Source: Aegilops tauschii subsp. strangulata | Lineage: Eukaryota > Streptophyta > Magnoliopsida > Poales > Poaceae | NCBI RefSeq assembly: GCF_002575655.3 | Contig: NC_053039.3 | Span: forward strand, 379,913,633 to 379,977,632 | Reading direction: 5' to 3' | Length of the DNA stretch: 64,000 nt | Shown: positions 1 to 11,158 of the stretch, piece by piece | Layout: the number at the start of each line of letters is the position of its first letter | Numbering within the stretch: the first letter of the stretch is position 1 | Made by a program: the position numbers and the translations under genes | The notes under the pieces: model-generated | Database searches by the model: none | What the model was told of the DNA's origin: nothing | What the model saw: the letters and a program-made list of their open reading frames with translations, nothing else

Positions 1-2
1 TC

Positions 3-509
3 AATTCCAACAAGAAGAAGAAGTCCAAGATGAACAAAAAGAAGGGCCAAGAACAAGTCAAGAATTCCGCCAAGATTGTTTGCTTCAAGTGCAAAGTAGA
101 AGGGCATCATGTTAGATCTTGCCCATTGAAGAAGAAGGCCATTAGTGACAAGCAACAAGGGAAGCGGCCACAAGTTCGATCTCATGCTCAACCGCAAGTT
201 GAAGAAAGTCCTCTTCCCAAGAATCCTCAAGCTAATGCTTCTCAAGTTGAGAAATCAAGTGAGAAGAAAGTGAAGAGTAGACGTTGCTACTTATGTCGTG
301 GGAAAGGTCACCTCGCCTCTTCATGCACTAGTGGTAACTTATCCAACCCAATTATTATTGATGATATCTATTCTCTTGGGAAGGATAATGTTGGCCATGT
401 GTTTGCCAAATTTGTTGGTGCTCAAAGTGGTGTCAAGAAAAGAACCATTTGGGTAGCCAAGCCTATTGTGACTAACCTCTTAGGACCCAACTTGGTTGGG
501 ACCAACTAG
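3..509 (+). CDS. gag C-terminal fragment with two CCHC zinc knuckles (partial at 5' end)
   Basis: The frame is already open at the window edge, so the true start is to the left; the first internal ATG is at 30. Two nucleocapsid zinc knuckles of the form C-x2-C-x4-H-x4-C are visible, CFKCKVEGHHVRSC and CYLCRGKGHLASSC, separated by a Lys/Pro/Gln-rich linker. Such knuckles bind the retroelement RNA during particle assembly. The frame ends at a TAG at 507-509, shortly after a short WVAKPIVTNLLGPN segment. No DTG/DSG protease motif follows in any frame. The paired knuckles fit Copia/Sirevirus gag. The capsid part is not in the window. Confidence 0.7.
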   Translation, partial: NSNKKKKSKMNKKKGQEQVKNSAKIVCFKCKVEGHHVRSCPLKKKAISDKQQGKRPQVRSHAQPQVEESPLPKNPQANASQVEKSSEKKVKSRRCYLCRGKGHLASSCTSGNLSNPIIIDDIYSLGKDNVGHVFAKFVGAQSGVKKRTIWVAKPIVTNLLGPNLVGTN

Positions 510-3500
510 CTCAAACTTGATCAATAGGTGTTGTTGGAGGGCATTGGAGACTTGGCTACATTATGAAGATTTAAGGGGACTTCATCATTCTTATTGTCTC
601 AAGCCAAGTCAATTGGGTTATCAAGTTTCTATTTTAGATCCAATGTGCCTCCTTCCGGTAACTTGTACTTAAATTGTTTACATCGAAAGTTACTTGCCCC
701 TTGGCATGTTTTGGTTTTTTTCCTTGCATGTGGTTGTATATGTTGTGCCTCCAATTTGCTTATCTTGAGTAATCAAGTATGTGTGTGTTGGTTTGCATAT
801 CATGTACGTGTGTGTAGTGCGTTGAGCCTTTGCGCATCTTGTTTGTATGTTAGTTGGCTCTTGTGAGAGATTAATGGAACATCCCATTTTGGGGGAGTGA
901 TGTGCTTTGTGCACCTCACGGTCCCATAAATGTGTATACATGAGGAATACCACCTAGTATTGATATTTCAAGCTTATCTAGTCACTATGTGGTATGTCTT
1001 CTCATGAGAAATTCAAATTCTAAATAGTCCATTACTTATCTCTTGTTGGATCCTCTTTTTGCCTCTTGTTACGTTTTCTTTAATTGGTATCACATTATGG
1101 GGGAGTAATATGCTATGTATATTACTAGCCTAGAAAATGTGTACATTTGAGATATTGTCACCTAGAATTGATATTGTAAATTATCTTGTTCCTACGGGTC
1201 ATGTTAGCTCTACAAGTTGCAATTTTCTTGTGTTTGGTGTGAAGATGATGTCGGATATCCTTGCTATCTACCACCGGGAATTATTTCCAAATACTTCTTG
1301 TCTTTTGACAGTTGGTACTCACTTATGTGTGGTAGAAATTATTGATCATCTTCACGTTGGCGTTTGCTTTTTATTTGCCTTATCTCTTGCCAAGTTTGTG
1401 TCAACTCCCATTGCCTTCCATGCCACTTGAGGATCTTGTTGTTTTCTTGATCTTGTCTAGTGTTTTCCTTGATATAGTGAACGTGGTGATCCTACCTTGT
1501 GCATTTTGTATTCAAATGCAAATTCTCTATAATGCACAACTCGTGGGGGAGCTATCCTATTTTCTATAAAACACTAAACTTGTGATCCATTTTAAGTGTG
1601 TGTTGGTGGACGACTAGCCGTTTCTTTTTGGTACTTGTGCCATCATGAAACTTTGTAGAGAGCTTGGTTTGTTTGGAACCATCCTCTCTTTTGGGAGTTT
1701 GATATCATTTTGTGGGTTCCAATGGATATCTCATTCCTTGATGTATCTTTTAATGATATCTTCCAAGTGATGATTTCTCCATTTGGTATTCTTTTCACTT
1801 GGTATTTCCTTGTATTTTGGTATCGGTTCTTGAAAGTCTTGAGCATGCATATTAACTTCATGTAGTTTCCGTGGCATGCTTTCTCTCTTTGACCCAATAT
1901 ATAGGGGAAACTCCAGCAAGTCTCAAATTGGATGAGATGTGCATGAATTTCATTTCCATATCTATATGCACATATTTATGTGGAGTTTGTCCTATGTATT
2001 GTTGGTGTTTCTAACTCTTTGGTCCCAATGAGTTTGGGTACCATTTTGTTTGTGTTGTTGTTCTAGGAACAATTGGAGATGCATTGGATGCTCGGCTCAC
2101 TCACAAGGAAGGTGTTGTCACCATGTGCTTTTTGGAGTCAAGCTAGGATGATCAATGAACTACTTTGTACCTTCAATTGGTATCTACTACATCCTTCCAA
2201 TGTTAACTCGGTAACAAGTATCTTCATATACTTCATGCACACATTTCTTGCATCAACCTTGTGTAGGTTGTATCATGGCATGTTATTCATTCTCTCTTGT
2301 GGTACTTGTTTCCTTCTCAAAGCATCCCAACAATGATCTCTTGTTGCTAGTTGTGATGTCTTTGATGGTTGTGTGGTAGGAATTCATTTATGTACAATAA
2401 GACCATATCTAGCCATGTGCTATGCTTCCAAGCAAATATCTTATTGGTATATCTATGACTTCCTTTTGGATATCTTGTTCCTTCGTGTTGTAACTATTTC
2501 GGGTGTACATCCTTCTTTGTAGATATATATATCATCGTGATCTCGTCTACCTAGAACCTTATACACTTGAGAGAAATTACATCTCTAGATGATATCCTTT
2601 CTTTCACGTCCACCTTGTCTTTCTTGTTATTTCTTTGGTGGCTCCGTGAAAGCTTTTTCCTTGAGTGCATGTCTTATCTCGTTGCATCTTGATGCACTCC
2701 TGGGTGGTGAAGAATATTTTCCTCATGCTTATCTCTACGAGGCTTTTGCCATCTTAATTGGTATCCCTTGTCTTGATGAGGCTTTCATCTTCTATCTTCA
2801 CCATGGGTTGTCACAAGTGTTGGTTATTCATTTTGCATTTTTAGTGTGCTTGTGAACCCTTTTGCTTGGTGTGTGTGGGGAGGACATGTCATGCACCTTG
2901 TATCTCCACTATCCAAGACTATGTTGATGCTTAGTGCTCATTCGTACATTAGTCTTCTCAAGTGCTTTGCCATGACTCACACACATCATTTTGGTTGAGC
3001 CTACTCTTAAGTTGCCTCTTTTATATGTTGCTCAACCATTTGTTTGTTGCAAGTGCTAGGCTTTGTTTCCTATATGCTCACTTGCACTTGTTGTGAGTTT
3101 CTATTGATTTTCGAGGAGTGATGATCCTATTTTGTGCACTCGGTATCCTAATGCAAATATTGTAAGAAGTGCACAAATCATGGAGAGCTTCACTAGTGTC
3201 TTTAGAACACTCTGTTGCTCTCTTGCACTTGTCGTGAGGTTCTATTGATCTTGGGGGAGTGACGATCCTATTTTGTGCTCGTTGTATCCAGTTACAAAAC
3301 TAAATTGTGCACAAATCATGGGGAGCTTCTCTAGTTTCTCTAGAACACTCCTTTGCTCATATCATAATTTATTTCATTCATGTGGCACGTAGGATCATTG
3401 GTCTAGTTGGCTCAATTGATATCCGTTGATTGCTTGCTTCAATTGGTATCTTTTGATTGCTTGTTTGCTTGTTTCTCTCTTTCTTATGTCTTTGTGGCAT

Positions 3501-3847
3501 ATCTTTATTTTGTAAACTTTGGGCCTAAATATAGTTTGTTTTCCTCCTAGTATTTACCGTCAAACTTGTGTATTGCATTCCTCTCTCTTGTTGAGAAATA
3601 CACAAATTATGGAGGAACACAATTTATATTGGCCTTCTAAGCCTTTCTCCCATTTTGGCAATCGATGCCAATGGGGGAGAAGTTTCAGAGAGTTTTGTGG
3701 AGAAGTTTAGAGAATTCTCTCCTCTTGCTTTGGTTTTGTTCCTAAGCATTTGCATCTCTTACTCATGCATCATTGGTTGTTGCATTGCATGGTGATGCAT
3801 AATTCCTTATATAAACTCTCTTGAAAGTGATTGTCATCAGTTACCAA
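510..3847 (+). other. non-coding spacer between gag and 3' LTR
   Basis: This is 3.3 kb of T-rich DNA with frequent stops in all frames. The ORFs of 60-97 residues here have no recognisable domain and look like chance. Blocks resembling polypurine tracts recur: near 890 (TTTTGGGGGAGTG), 1098 (TATGGGGGAGTA), 1543 (CGTGGGGGAGC), 3252 (CTTGGGGGAGTG) and 3670 (AATGGGGGAGA). Around 1490-1600, 3116-3230 and 3253-3370 a diverged module repeats, containing a GATCCTA..TTGTGC core and a later TGCACAAxTCATGG core. The region probably replaces the pol/env-like part of a full element. Confidence 0.6.
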
Positions 3848-3859
3848 AATGGGGGAGAT
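3848..3859 (+). promoter_or_regulatory. polypurine tract of the Sirevirus-like element
   Basis: The purine run AATGGGGGAGAT abuts the LTR start (TGAAAGAACATG). This is the normal position of the plus-strand priming site in reverse transcription, and it fixes the LTR boundary and the plus orientation. Confidence 0.8.
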
Positions 3860-5099
3860 TGAAAGAACATGTGGTGCCCCCATGTTTGGTTTTGGTAATT
3901 AACGGCAATCTCTATGGACTAATGGTTGCCTTGAGTTATATTTGAAGGTTTTGTCCATAGGCTTTTCTTGGAGTACATGTGTTGGTTTCAAGGAGAGTTT
4001 GTGTTGACCAAGGTGCTATTAAGGAATTATCCAAAGATTGGTCATGTGAGAGTTGAGCTTATTGCAAGCATGTCTTGAAGAAGAAGAAGATTGTGTGATC
4101 ATTCATGTTTACCTTCAAGACATCATCCAAATGAAGAGAGTTGGAAAGATTCCAGGTTGATCAAGACTAAGTCAAGAGTGAATCAAGTTGATCAACTCAC
4201 AAAGCGTAGAAGATGTACCGAGAGGGATCAAGTGATCCCATGGTATGGTAAGCATTGTCCATTGTGCTTTGTGTACTAACCCATGGTCTATGTGAGAGTT
4301 CTATGTGGGGTTAGGTACGTGTTCATGGGCTTGCGTCAAGAGGAAGATATCACTCAAAACATGGAGAGGATGACATCAAGTGGTGATCGTCATCAAGATT
4401 GCCGTGTGCAAGTTCAAGTGGAGCATCACGAAGAGATCAAGTGCTTGAAGCTTGCCGTCCATTGTGGTGACAATGGACTTGTGAAGATGTGCCGAAGAGT
4501 GGCTCACCCATAGTGGACTATGGGGGAGTAATCATCTAGTCTTCATCGAGCCAACGCAATCAAGAAAGGTGGTCCAACTTGAGGGAGTCAAGATCGTCAT
4601 CATCTAGCTCAAGTGGACCATGTGCAAGGCAAAGGTTTGCCCTTGATAGGTTTTCTATTTTACCGGTCTCATGGTGGTTGTTGGGAGACCGGGTTATAGG
4701 ATCAATATCCGTACTACCAAGGGGGGCTCTCAAGTGAGTAGCTTGATCGTATCGTTCGTCGAGAGCTCAAACCATTGCATCCTTGCATCATGTTTCTTGG
4801 TTCTTGTTTGGTTCTCTTTGTGAGTCTTAGAGCTTATGGTCATCTTGATGACAAGCTTGAGTTCATCGAAAACGGAGTTTGCATGCGTCTTCTATGATGT
4901 TTTCGATGTTGGAGGTTTTACCGGTCTTATCCGAGGAAGGGTTCTCACCATTTTCTTTTGGGACTTTTCTCATTTGCTTCTTATTGCTATTTCTATAAAG
5001 ATTGTGTTAGCCCTTGTCGCTAGCTTTCCAACAAACTTGGTTTCGTCGAATTCGGAGTCCGTTTGAAGAAGTTGTGTCAGTTTTGGTGTTCTGAAAAGG

Positions 5100-5470
5100 C
5101 TGCAGCGGTACTACCGCGGACAGGAGCGGATGTAATTTTTTACTACCTCTCTTGGGAGCGGTACTACCGCTTCGAGCAGTACTACCGCGGCTACTTCCGT
5201 GCCTACTTCCGCTCGGGACCAAAAACTCGTCACAAGTCCAGCGGTGGTAGGCATGGATGTAATTTTTTAGTACCGCTCGCAAGCAGTAATACCGCTACCC
5301 TTAGCAGTAGTACCGCTACCCCTAGCGGTAGTACCGTGAGGTCAAGCGGTACTACCGCTCAGACGGTTCTTCTAGCTTTTTTGCCTCCTCGCTGTTGTGT
5401 TTCAAAGGGCTACTACCGCCCTAGCGGTAGTACCATTCCTTGGAGCGGTAGTACCGCTCGGTGCGGGCTG
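5100..5470. repeat. array of near-palindromic AGCGGTAGTACCGCT blocks in the LTR
   Basis: About ten copies of a 15-base block of type AGCGGTAGTACCGCT (or AGCGGTACTACCGCT) are spread over 370 bases, for example near 5105, 5158, 5178, 5302, 5322, 5343, 5415 and 5442. Each reads almost the same on both strands. Palindromic repeat arrays upstream of the TATA box are described for Sirevirus LTRs. A regulatory role is inference. Confidence 0.75.
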
Positions 5471-5499
5471 TGACCATAACGGTTGGATTTTTCCCCACC

Positions 5500-5507
5500 T
5501 ATAAAAG
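5500..5507 (+). promoter_or_regulatory. TATA box of the LTR promoter
   Basis: TATAAAAG lies in CACCTATAAAAGGGGG, directly downstream of the palindromic array, on the plus strand as expected for this element. Confidence 0.65.
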
Positions 5508-6567
5508 GGGGTCTTCTTCCCCAATGAACCTTATCCTTTGAGCTCGTGTTCTTCCCCCATTGTTGACCTTCTTCGAGCTTGCTAACTCTCAATCCCTCCA
5601 TGGATTCTTGCTAGTTTTTGAGGGAAAAGAGAGAGGAGATCTAGATCCACATTTCCACCAATCACTTTCTCCTCTATGTGAGGGGAACCCCTTGGATCTA
5701 GATCTTGGAGTTCTTGGTGTTCTCCTTCTTGTTCTTCCTCTCATTTTCCTCCCTAGCATTAGTTGCTTCGGTGGGATTTGAGAGAGAAGGACTTGGGCAC
5801 TCCGTGTGCCCTTGCCATTGCATTTGGTGCATCGGTTTGAGTTCTCCACGGTGATACGTGGAAGTTACAAGTTGAGAAGCTTATTACTCTTGGGTGCTTC
5901 GTACCCTTGAGCTTGTTCCTCTTGGGTGCTTGGGCGCCCTAGACGGTTGGTGGTGTTCGGAGCTCAATCATTGTGGTGTAAAGCTCCGGGCAAGCGTCGG
6001 GGTCTCCAATTAGGTTGTGGAGATCGCCCCGAGCAATTTGACGGTTTCGGGTGACCGCCCCCAAGGGTTGCCAAAGTGTACGGGTTCGGTGACCGCCCCC
6101 AAGGGTTGCCATTTGTACGGGTTCGGTGACCGCCCTCAAGGGTCCCTTAGTGGAATCACAGCATCTTGCATTGTGCGAGGGCGTGAGGAGATTACGGTGG
6201 CCCTAGTGGCTTCTTGGGGAGCATTGTGCCTCCACACCGCTCCAAACGGAGATTAGCATCCGCAAGGGTGTGAACTTCGGGATACATCGTCGTCTCTGCG
6301 TGCCTCGGTTATCTCTTACCCGAGCCCTTTACTTATGCACTTTACTTTGTGATAGCCATATTGTTTCTTGTCATATATCTTGCTATCACCTAAGTAGTTT
6401 TTCTTGCTTAGCATAAGTTGTTGGTGCACATAGGTGAGCCTAGTTGTTGTAGGTTTTGTGTTTGACAAATTAACCGCTAGGTTTATTCCGCATTTGTTCA
6501 AGCCTCAACCGTAATTATTTTAAAGTGCCTATTCACCCCCCCTCTAGGCGACATCCACGATCTTTCA

Positions 6568-6952
6568 AAGGGGGAGCTACGTGTGGGTCCTGAAAACAGG
6601 TAGAATGATCGTCAAGAGGAACATCTAGAGATTTCTCCACACGTATATGCGGCTTGACGCCTTGGTATATCCATCCTTCGAAAGGACCGATGATCAGGCC
6701 ATCGAGAGGGGCCTATAGAAAGGAAACCTGAAAAGGATAAAAAGAAAAAGGGAGGTATGTGGGCCCAGGGAAGGTCGAGCCGTATTATGGACCACAATCT
6801 AGGTATGCCTCTGTCTCTGCCCATGGTATTTTGAGTGCGTAGTTGTGTACGCGCTGCACGTATGCCGCCATTTGGTGGGGACTGAGATAGAGGCTGAATT
6901 GCTAGTCTAACTCCTGACGAGCTAGACTGTCATGCTGCAGAGTAGTCCAGAC
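6568..6952 (-). pseudogene. post-protease remnant of the minus-strand Gypsy element
   Basis: On the minus strand a 70-codon open stretch (6824-6612) and flanking stops continue from the protease pseudogene. No reverse-transcriptase motif (YxDD) is visible. I regard it as decayed internal sequence of the same element, cut at 6568 by the Sirevirus-like LTR. No function can be assigned. Confidence 0.4.
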
Positions 6953-7624
6953 TCATTTGACAGTGTCCGGGAGCTTGGCTGCTGAATTAAAGTTCTGCTT
7001 AATAAGGCCGCTCTGTACTTCCGCTACCAGGGCCGTGGTGTGCTCCTCGGTGCGGAGGGAGCGCTCCGTGTTTCCATTGACTGTTATGACACCGCATGGT
7101 CCGGGCATCTTGAGTTTGAGATAAGCATAGTGTGGCACCGCATTGAATCGAGCAAATGCAGTTCGTCCGAGCAGTGCGTGATAGCCATTGCGGAAGGGGA
7201 CGATGTCGAAGATCAAGTCTTTGCTTCAGAAGTTGTCCGGAGATCCGAAGACGGCTTCCAATGTGATTGAACCCGTGCAGCGGGCCTCTACACCTGGTAT
7301 AACTCCTTTAAAGGTAGTTTTGGTGGGTTTGATCCTTGATGGATCGATGCCCATTTTGCGCACTGTATCCTGATAGAGCAGGTTGAGGCTGCTGCCACCG
7401 TCCTTGAGGACTCGCGTGAGGTGGAATTCATCAATTATTGGGTCGAGGACCAGTGCGGCTGAACCGCCATGATGGATACTGGTCGGATGGTCCCTGGGAT
7501 CGAAGGTGATCGGGCAGGACGACCATGGGTTGAATTTTGGGGCGACTGGCTCTATCGCATAGACGTCCCTGAGCGCGCGTTTGCGCTCCCTCTTGGGGAT
7601 ATGGGTAACGTATATCATGTTCAC
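6953..7624 (-). pseudogene. Gypsy retropepsin-like protease pseudogene
   Basis: Two minus-strand frames, 7624-7226 and 7216-6953, are the same frame split by one stop. The first contains VLKDGGSSLNLLY, matching the degenerate DGGS active-site region of this Gypsy group's aspartic protease; the second contains the C-terminal ALLGRTAFARF segment. The enzyme would cut the gag-pol polyprotein. The gag frame upstream (7732-8532) is in a different phase, and a run of ten G at 7637-7646 lies between them, the likely frameshift site. Nonfunctional as it stands. Confidence 0.65.
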
Positions 7625-7731
7625 CGTTTTAACCTGGGGGGGGGGGAACTTCTTCTATCCCCCTGTATTCGGTGGACGGGGCTCCTCGTCATTGTCCTCA
7701 CTTTGCGACCCCTTCTCCTTGTTCTCGACAT

Positions 7732-10167
7732 TTAACTTGCCGGCCTGCTTAAAGACCCAACAACTTCCGTTGGTATGATTGGCTGGCTTATCTGACACGG
7801 ACGATCGAGTATGCGGTCCAAGCTGGATGAGCCCGGATTGTTCCTTTTAAATGGCTTCTTCCGCTGGCCAGACTTGGAGCCACTGAATCCGGCATTGACC
7901 GCCGTGTCATCGATATTGTCACCGTTGCTTCGACACTTGTGTCTGTTGCGTCGGGGCTTGCCGTTGCTATTTCCGGCTTCAGAGGTGCCAGGTTCACTTG
8001 GATTGTTATTGCTACAGGCTAGCCAGCTATCTTCGCCCGCACAAAAGCGGGTCATGAGTGCCGTGAGGGCTGCCATCGACTTCGGCTTTTCCTGGCCGAG
8101 GTGTCGGGCGAGCCATTCGTCGCGAATGCTATGCTTAAAGGCCGCTAGGGCTTCGGCATCCGGACAGTCGACGATCTCGTTCTTTTTAGTTAAGAACCTA
8201 GTCCAGAATTTCCTGGCTGACTCTCCGGGCTGTTGGACTATGTGACTTAAGTCATCGGCATCTGGAGGTCGGACGTATGTACCTTGGAAGTTGTCTCGGA
8301 AGGCGTCTTCCAGGTCCTCCCAGCTGCCAATGGAGTTTTCAGGCAGGCTGTTCAACCAGTGCCGAGCTGGTCCCTTGAGTTTTAGTGGGAGGTATTTGAT
8401 GGCATGAAGATCATCACCGCGGGCCATATGAATATGGAGAAGAAAATCCTCAATCCAAATCGCGGGGTCTGTTGTCCCATCATATGATTCGATGTTCACA
8501 GGTTTAAACCCTTCTAGGAATTCGTGTTCCATTACTTCATCAGTGAAGCATAGGGGGTGTGTAGCGCCTCTATATCAGGCCAAGTCGCGACGTAGCTCAG
8601 ATCGAGTCCGTCTGCGGTTTTTGGCCCGGACGTAATTATGTTTGTCACGTCCGGCTATATAGCCGTCGTCGCGCGTCAAGGCACGCCCCCGCGATCCGTA
8701 GATCGATCTGGTCCGACCTGCTCTACTGTCCAGGTCCTGACGCAGGTCATATGTATATCCCCGAGCTGTTGTATCTCTACCTTTACGGCGAGGTGGTATG
8801 TGCTGGTGTTCGGCTTGAGTTGCCGTTTTGTCCCGGCCACGTGGTGGTCGGCCAGCCGCATTACGCGCTGACGGTATGGGCTCAAGGGCCTCGTCGTCGA
8901 ATTGAGGTAGTAATCTGCGCTTCGGGTAACTTTTGGTTGGGCGCTCGAGGTCGTATTCCTCGGCTGCCAGGACATTAGTCCATCTATCGTTGAGCAGATC
9001 TTGATCAGCTTGAAGCTGCTGCTGCTTCTTTTTCAGGCTACTTGCAGTGGCAATTAGCCGGTGCTTAAAGCGCTCCTGCTCGAGAGGTTCCTCAGGCACG
9101 ATAAATTCCTCGTCGCCGAGGCTCACCTCGTCCTCGGAGAGTGGAAGATAATTACTGTCCTCCGAGACTTCGTTTATGGCCTGTTCGTCAGGGCTAACAC
9201 GCCCATCTTCCTGATCGTCCTGCTCGGAGGTTGGCTCGACGGGGTATTTTTGGTCTTCGGCACCGTCCGGAGTGTTGTTATCTCCTGTGCCGGTATTGCT
9301 GTCTTTTCCATGGTGTGACTTAGAACGGCGCCGCTGACATCGGCGCTTTGGCTGTATGCCAGGATGTTTATCCTTGACTGGGTCTTCTTCGTCATCGCCG
9401 TTATTCTCTTTGGGTGTATCCACCATGTACACGTCATACGAAGATGTGGCCGTCCAGCGTCCGGTAAACGGCGGGTTTTGGGCTTGCTCCTCCTCGGCAT
9501 CGTCGTCCATAGCGTCGATGTCTTCGGAGCCATAATCGAGCATGTCAGTTAAGCCCTCGACAGTGGCTATGAAGTGGGTGGTGGGTGGGATGTGAAATTC
9601 CCTGCTCTCAGCCCCTAGTCTGTGCTGGGCGTAGTTCGGATATTGCTCCTCTGTAATGATAAGAGATCGCATTAAGTCCAGAGCCTCGCTCAAAAGCGAG
9701 GTTTGGCCAGGGAACAGGGAGTCCGTGGAGTATGGAAGGAGGGAAATTCCTTGGCCAAACTCACACAATGCTGGCTCCGTGGGTTCGGAGCCAGTGTCCG
9801 GGGAGGAGTCCGGCTTCATGATGGTCGCCCATGACATTACCTCCTCCGGTTCTCCCGTACTGGGCGTAATGGCCGCAGATAGTCCGGCAGGTTCAGGAAT
9901 CCTGTCTTCGGACCTGGCGATGCGCTTCGGATCTAAGGCCAGAGCGGAAGTCGGAGTCATGAACCCTTGGAATATCAAGTCTCCTCGGATATCAGCGACA
10001 TAGTCCAGGTATCCAAAACTAATCTGGTGATCTGGGGCGTAGCTGTCAATCTGCTCTAGATGGCCAAGCGAGTTGGCCCGCAGTGCGAAGCCGCCGAACA
10101 CAAAGATCTGACCGGGGAGGAAAACCTCCCCCAGGGCAGGATTGTTGTAGATGATTGATGGAGCCAT
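7732..10167 (-). pseudogene. Gypsy gag pseudogene with long acidic N-terminal extension
   Basis: The minus-strand frame from ATG at 10167 runs 530 codons to a TGA at 8577-8575 and continues in the same frame from 8574 to 7732, so one nonsense codon separates the parts. The first part starts MAPSIIYNNPALGEVFLPGQ and is acidic in the middle (NGDDEEDP) and basic near its end (RRKGRDTTARG). The second part (8532-7732) carries a Retrotrans_gag capsid domain: WIEDFLLHIHMARGDD, KLKGPARHWLNSLP and the WEDLEDAFRDNFQGTY stretch. A basic RRNRHKCRSNGDN tail follows, without a proper CCHC knuckle. Gag forms the virus-like particle. The stop and the downstream shift make it a pseudogene. Confidence 0.75.
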
Positions 10168-10214
10168 CGAACCTTCTGATGACGACGCAGTAGAACTCTC
10201 AATGAAAGCACCAA

Positions 10215-10684
10215 TGTCGGTGTCAAAACCGTCGGATCTCGGGTAGGGGGTCCCGAACTGTGCGTCTGAGGTCGATGGTAACAGGAGACAGGGTACACGA
10301 TGTTTACCCAGGTTCGGGCCCTCTTGATGGAGGTAATACCCTACTTCCTGCTTGATTGATCTTGATGAATATGAAGGTTACAAGAGTTGATCTACCACGA
10401 GATCATAATGGCTAAACCCTAGAAGTCTAGCCCGTATGATTATGATTGCCTCTATGGACTAAACAATCCGGTTTATATAGACACCGGAGGGGACTAGGGT
10501 TGTACAAAGTCAGTTACAGAGAAAGGAATCTTCATATCTGAACGCCAAGCTTGCCATCCACGCCAAGGAGAGTCCCATCCGGACACGGGAAGAAGTCTTC
10601 TGTCTTGTATCTTCATAGCCCATCAGTCCGGCCCATGTTACACAGCCCGGACGCCCGAGGACCCCTTAATCTAGGACTCCCTCA
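10215..10684 (-). repeat. LTR of the Fatima-like Gypsy element, 470 bp
   Basis: On the plus strand it runs TGTCGGTGTCAAAACC to GGACTCCCTCA (TG...CA). It matches the solo LTR at 11159-11627 along its length with scattered differences. A TATATAAA-like box is at 10472-10480 on the minus strand. On the minus strand it is followed by TTGGTGCTTTCATTGAGAG (leader/primer-binding region) and gag, so it acts as a 5' LTR; yet it is preceded by sequence that looks like the internal 3' end with a purine tract (TTCAGGGGCTAC). Confidence 0.85.
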
Positions 10685-10876
10685 GTAGCCCCTGAACCAG
10701 GCTTCAATAACGAGGTGTCCAGCGCGCAGATTGTCTTCGGCATTGCAAGGCGGGTTCCTCCTCCGAATACTCCAAAGCAGCTCTCGAACACAGGAAACGT
10801 AACCGGCTCACACACAACCACAGAGAGTATAATATTTCCCGAGTCCAATCTACTGACTCAAATGAATCTGGCTCAC
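10685..10876 (-). other. 3' internal fragment of the Fatima-like element next to its LTR
   Basis: On the minus strand this 0.2 kb ends TTCAGGGGCTAC directly before the LTR, the position of a polypurine tract. It does not match Angela sequence, which resumes at about 10877 (GAATAATTGTTGTT). I infer it is the 3' end of a Gypsy internal region, from position and from memory of this family. Confidence 0.5.
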
Positions 10877-11158
10877 AAACAACAATTATTCTTTGACTTA
10901 AATGAATAACCTTATTGCAATAAACATGATCCAATCATATTCATGCTCAACGCAAACACCAAATAACATTTATTTTAGGTTCAACACTAATCCCTTGTCC
11001 AAGGTAAAAGGAGTGTGCGATGGTGATCTTATCAACCTTGGAATTATTTCCAACACACATTGTCACCTTGTCCTTAACTAGTCTCTGTTCATTTTGCAAC
11101 TCCTGTTTCGAGTTACTACTCTTAGTAACTGAACGAGTATCAAATACTGAGGGGTTGC

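Larger units (their letters stand above)
1..6567 (+). mobile_element. 3' part of a Sirevirus-like (Maximus-type?) Copia LTR retrotransposon
   Basis: The element enters from the left edge and ends at a CA dinucleotide at 6567. Visible in order are a gag remnant with two zinc knuckles, about 3.3 kb of non-coding T-rich spacer with repeated GGGGGAG blocks, a polypurine tract and a 2.7-kb 3' LTR. No protease, integrase, reverse transcriptase or RNase H frame lies between gag and the LTR, so this copy is internally deleted or non-autonomous. Long LTRs, several polypurine-tract-like blocks and a palindromic repeat array in the LTR are known hallmarks of Sireviruses, called the Maximus lineage in Triticeae. 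The lineage is inferred from these hallmarks and the family name is tentative. The 5' LTR lies outside the window, so no target duplication can be checked. Confidence 0.75.
3860..6567 (+). repeat. 3' LTR of the Sirevirus-like Copia element, 2708 bp
   Basis: The LTR begins TGAAAGAACATG and ends CGATCTTTCA, giving short inverted termini (TGAAAGA/TCTTTCA). A TATA box (TATAAAAG) is at 5500-5507. An array of near-palindromic blocks (5100-5470) lies just upstream of it, and a triplicated CGGTGACCGCCC/CAAGGGT block is at 6040-6150. The last 35 bases (CCCCCCTCTAGGCGAC...) resemble the end of the other LTR at 16226-17535. Only one LTR copy is in the window, so it is dated only by context. Confidence 0.8.
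6568..10876 (-). mobile_element. truncated Gypsy element (Fatima-like?), minus strand
   Basis: Read on the minus strand, the order is: a short 3' internal fragment (10876-10685), an LTR (10684-10215), leader, long gag, protease and post-protease remnant. It stops at 6568 against the Sirevirus-like LTR. No reverse transcriptase or integrase is present; these may lie left of the window or be lost. The 470-bp LTR starting TGTCGGTGTCAAAAC and the acidic gag N-terminal extension fit the Fatima-type Gypsy group of wheat (name from memory). Several stops and a frameshift show it cannot encode its proteins. Internal sequence on both sides of one LTR is abnormal; see findings. Confidence 0.7.

Noticed and set aside
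594..2855. ORFs of 75-97 codons in the Sirevirus-like spacer
   Set aside because: Short, T-rich, hydrophobic by composition, not preceded by promoter or splice signals.
8575..10167. 530-codon minus-strand ORF as a host gene
   Set aside because: It is in frame with the Gypsy capsid domain downstream and starts just after an LTR, so it is the N-terminal part of gag.
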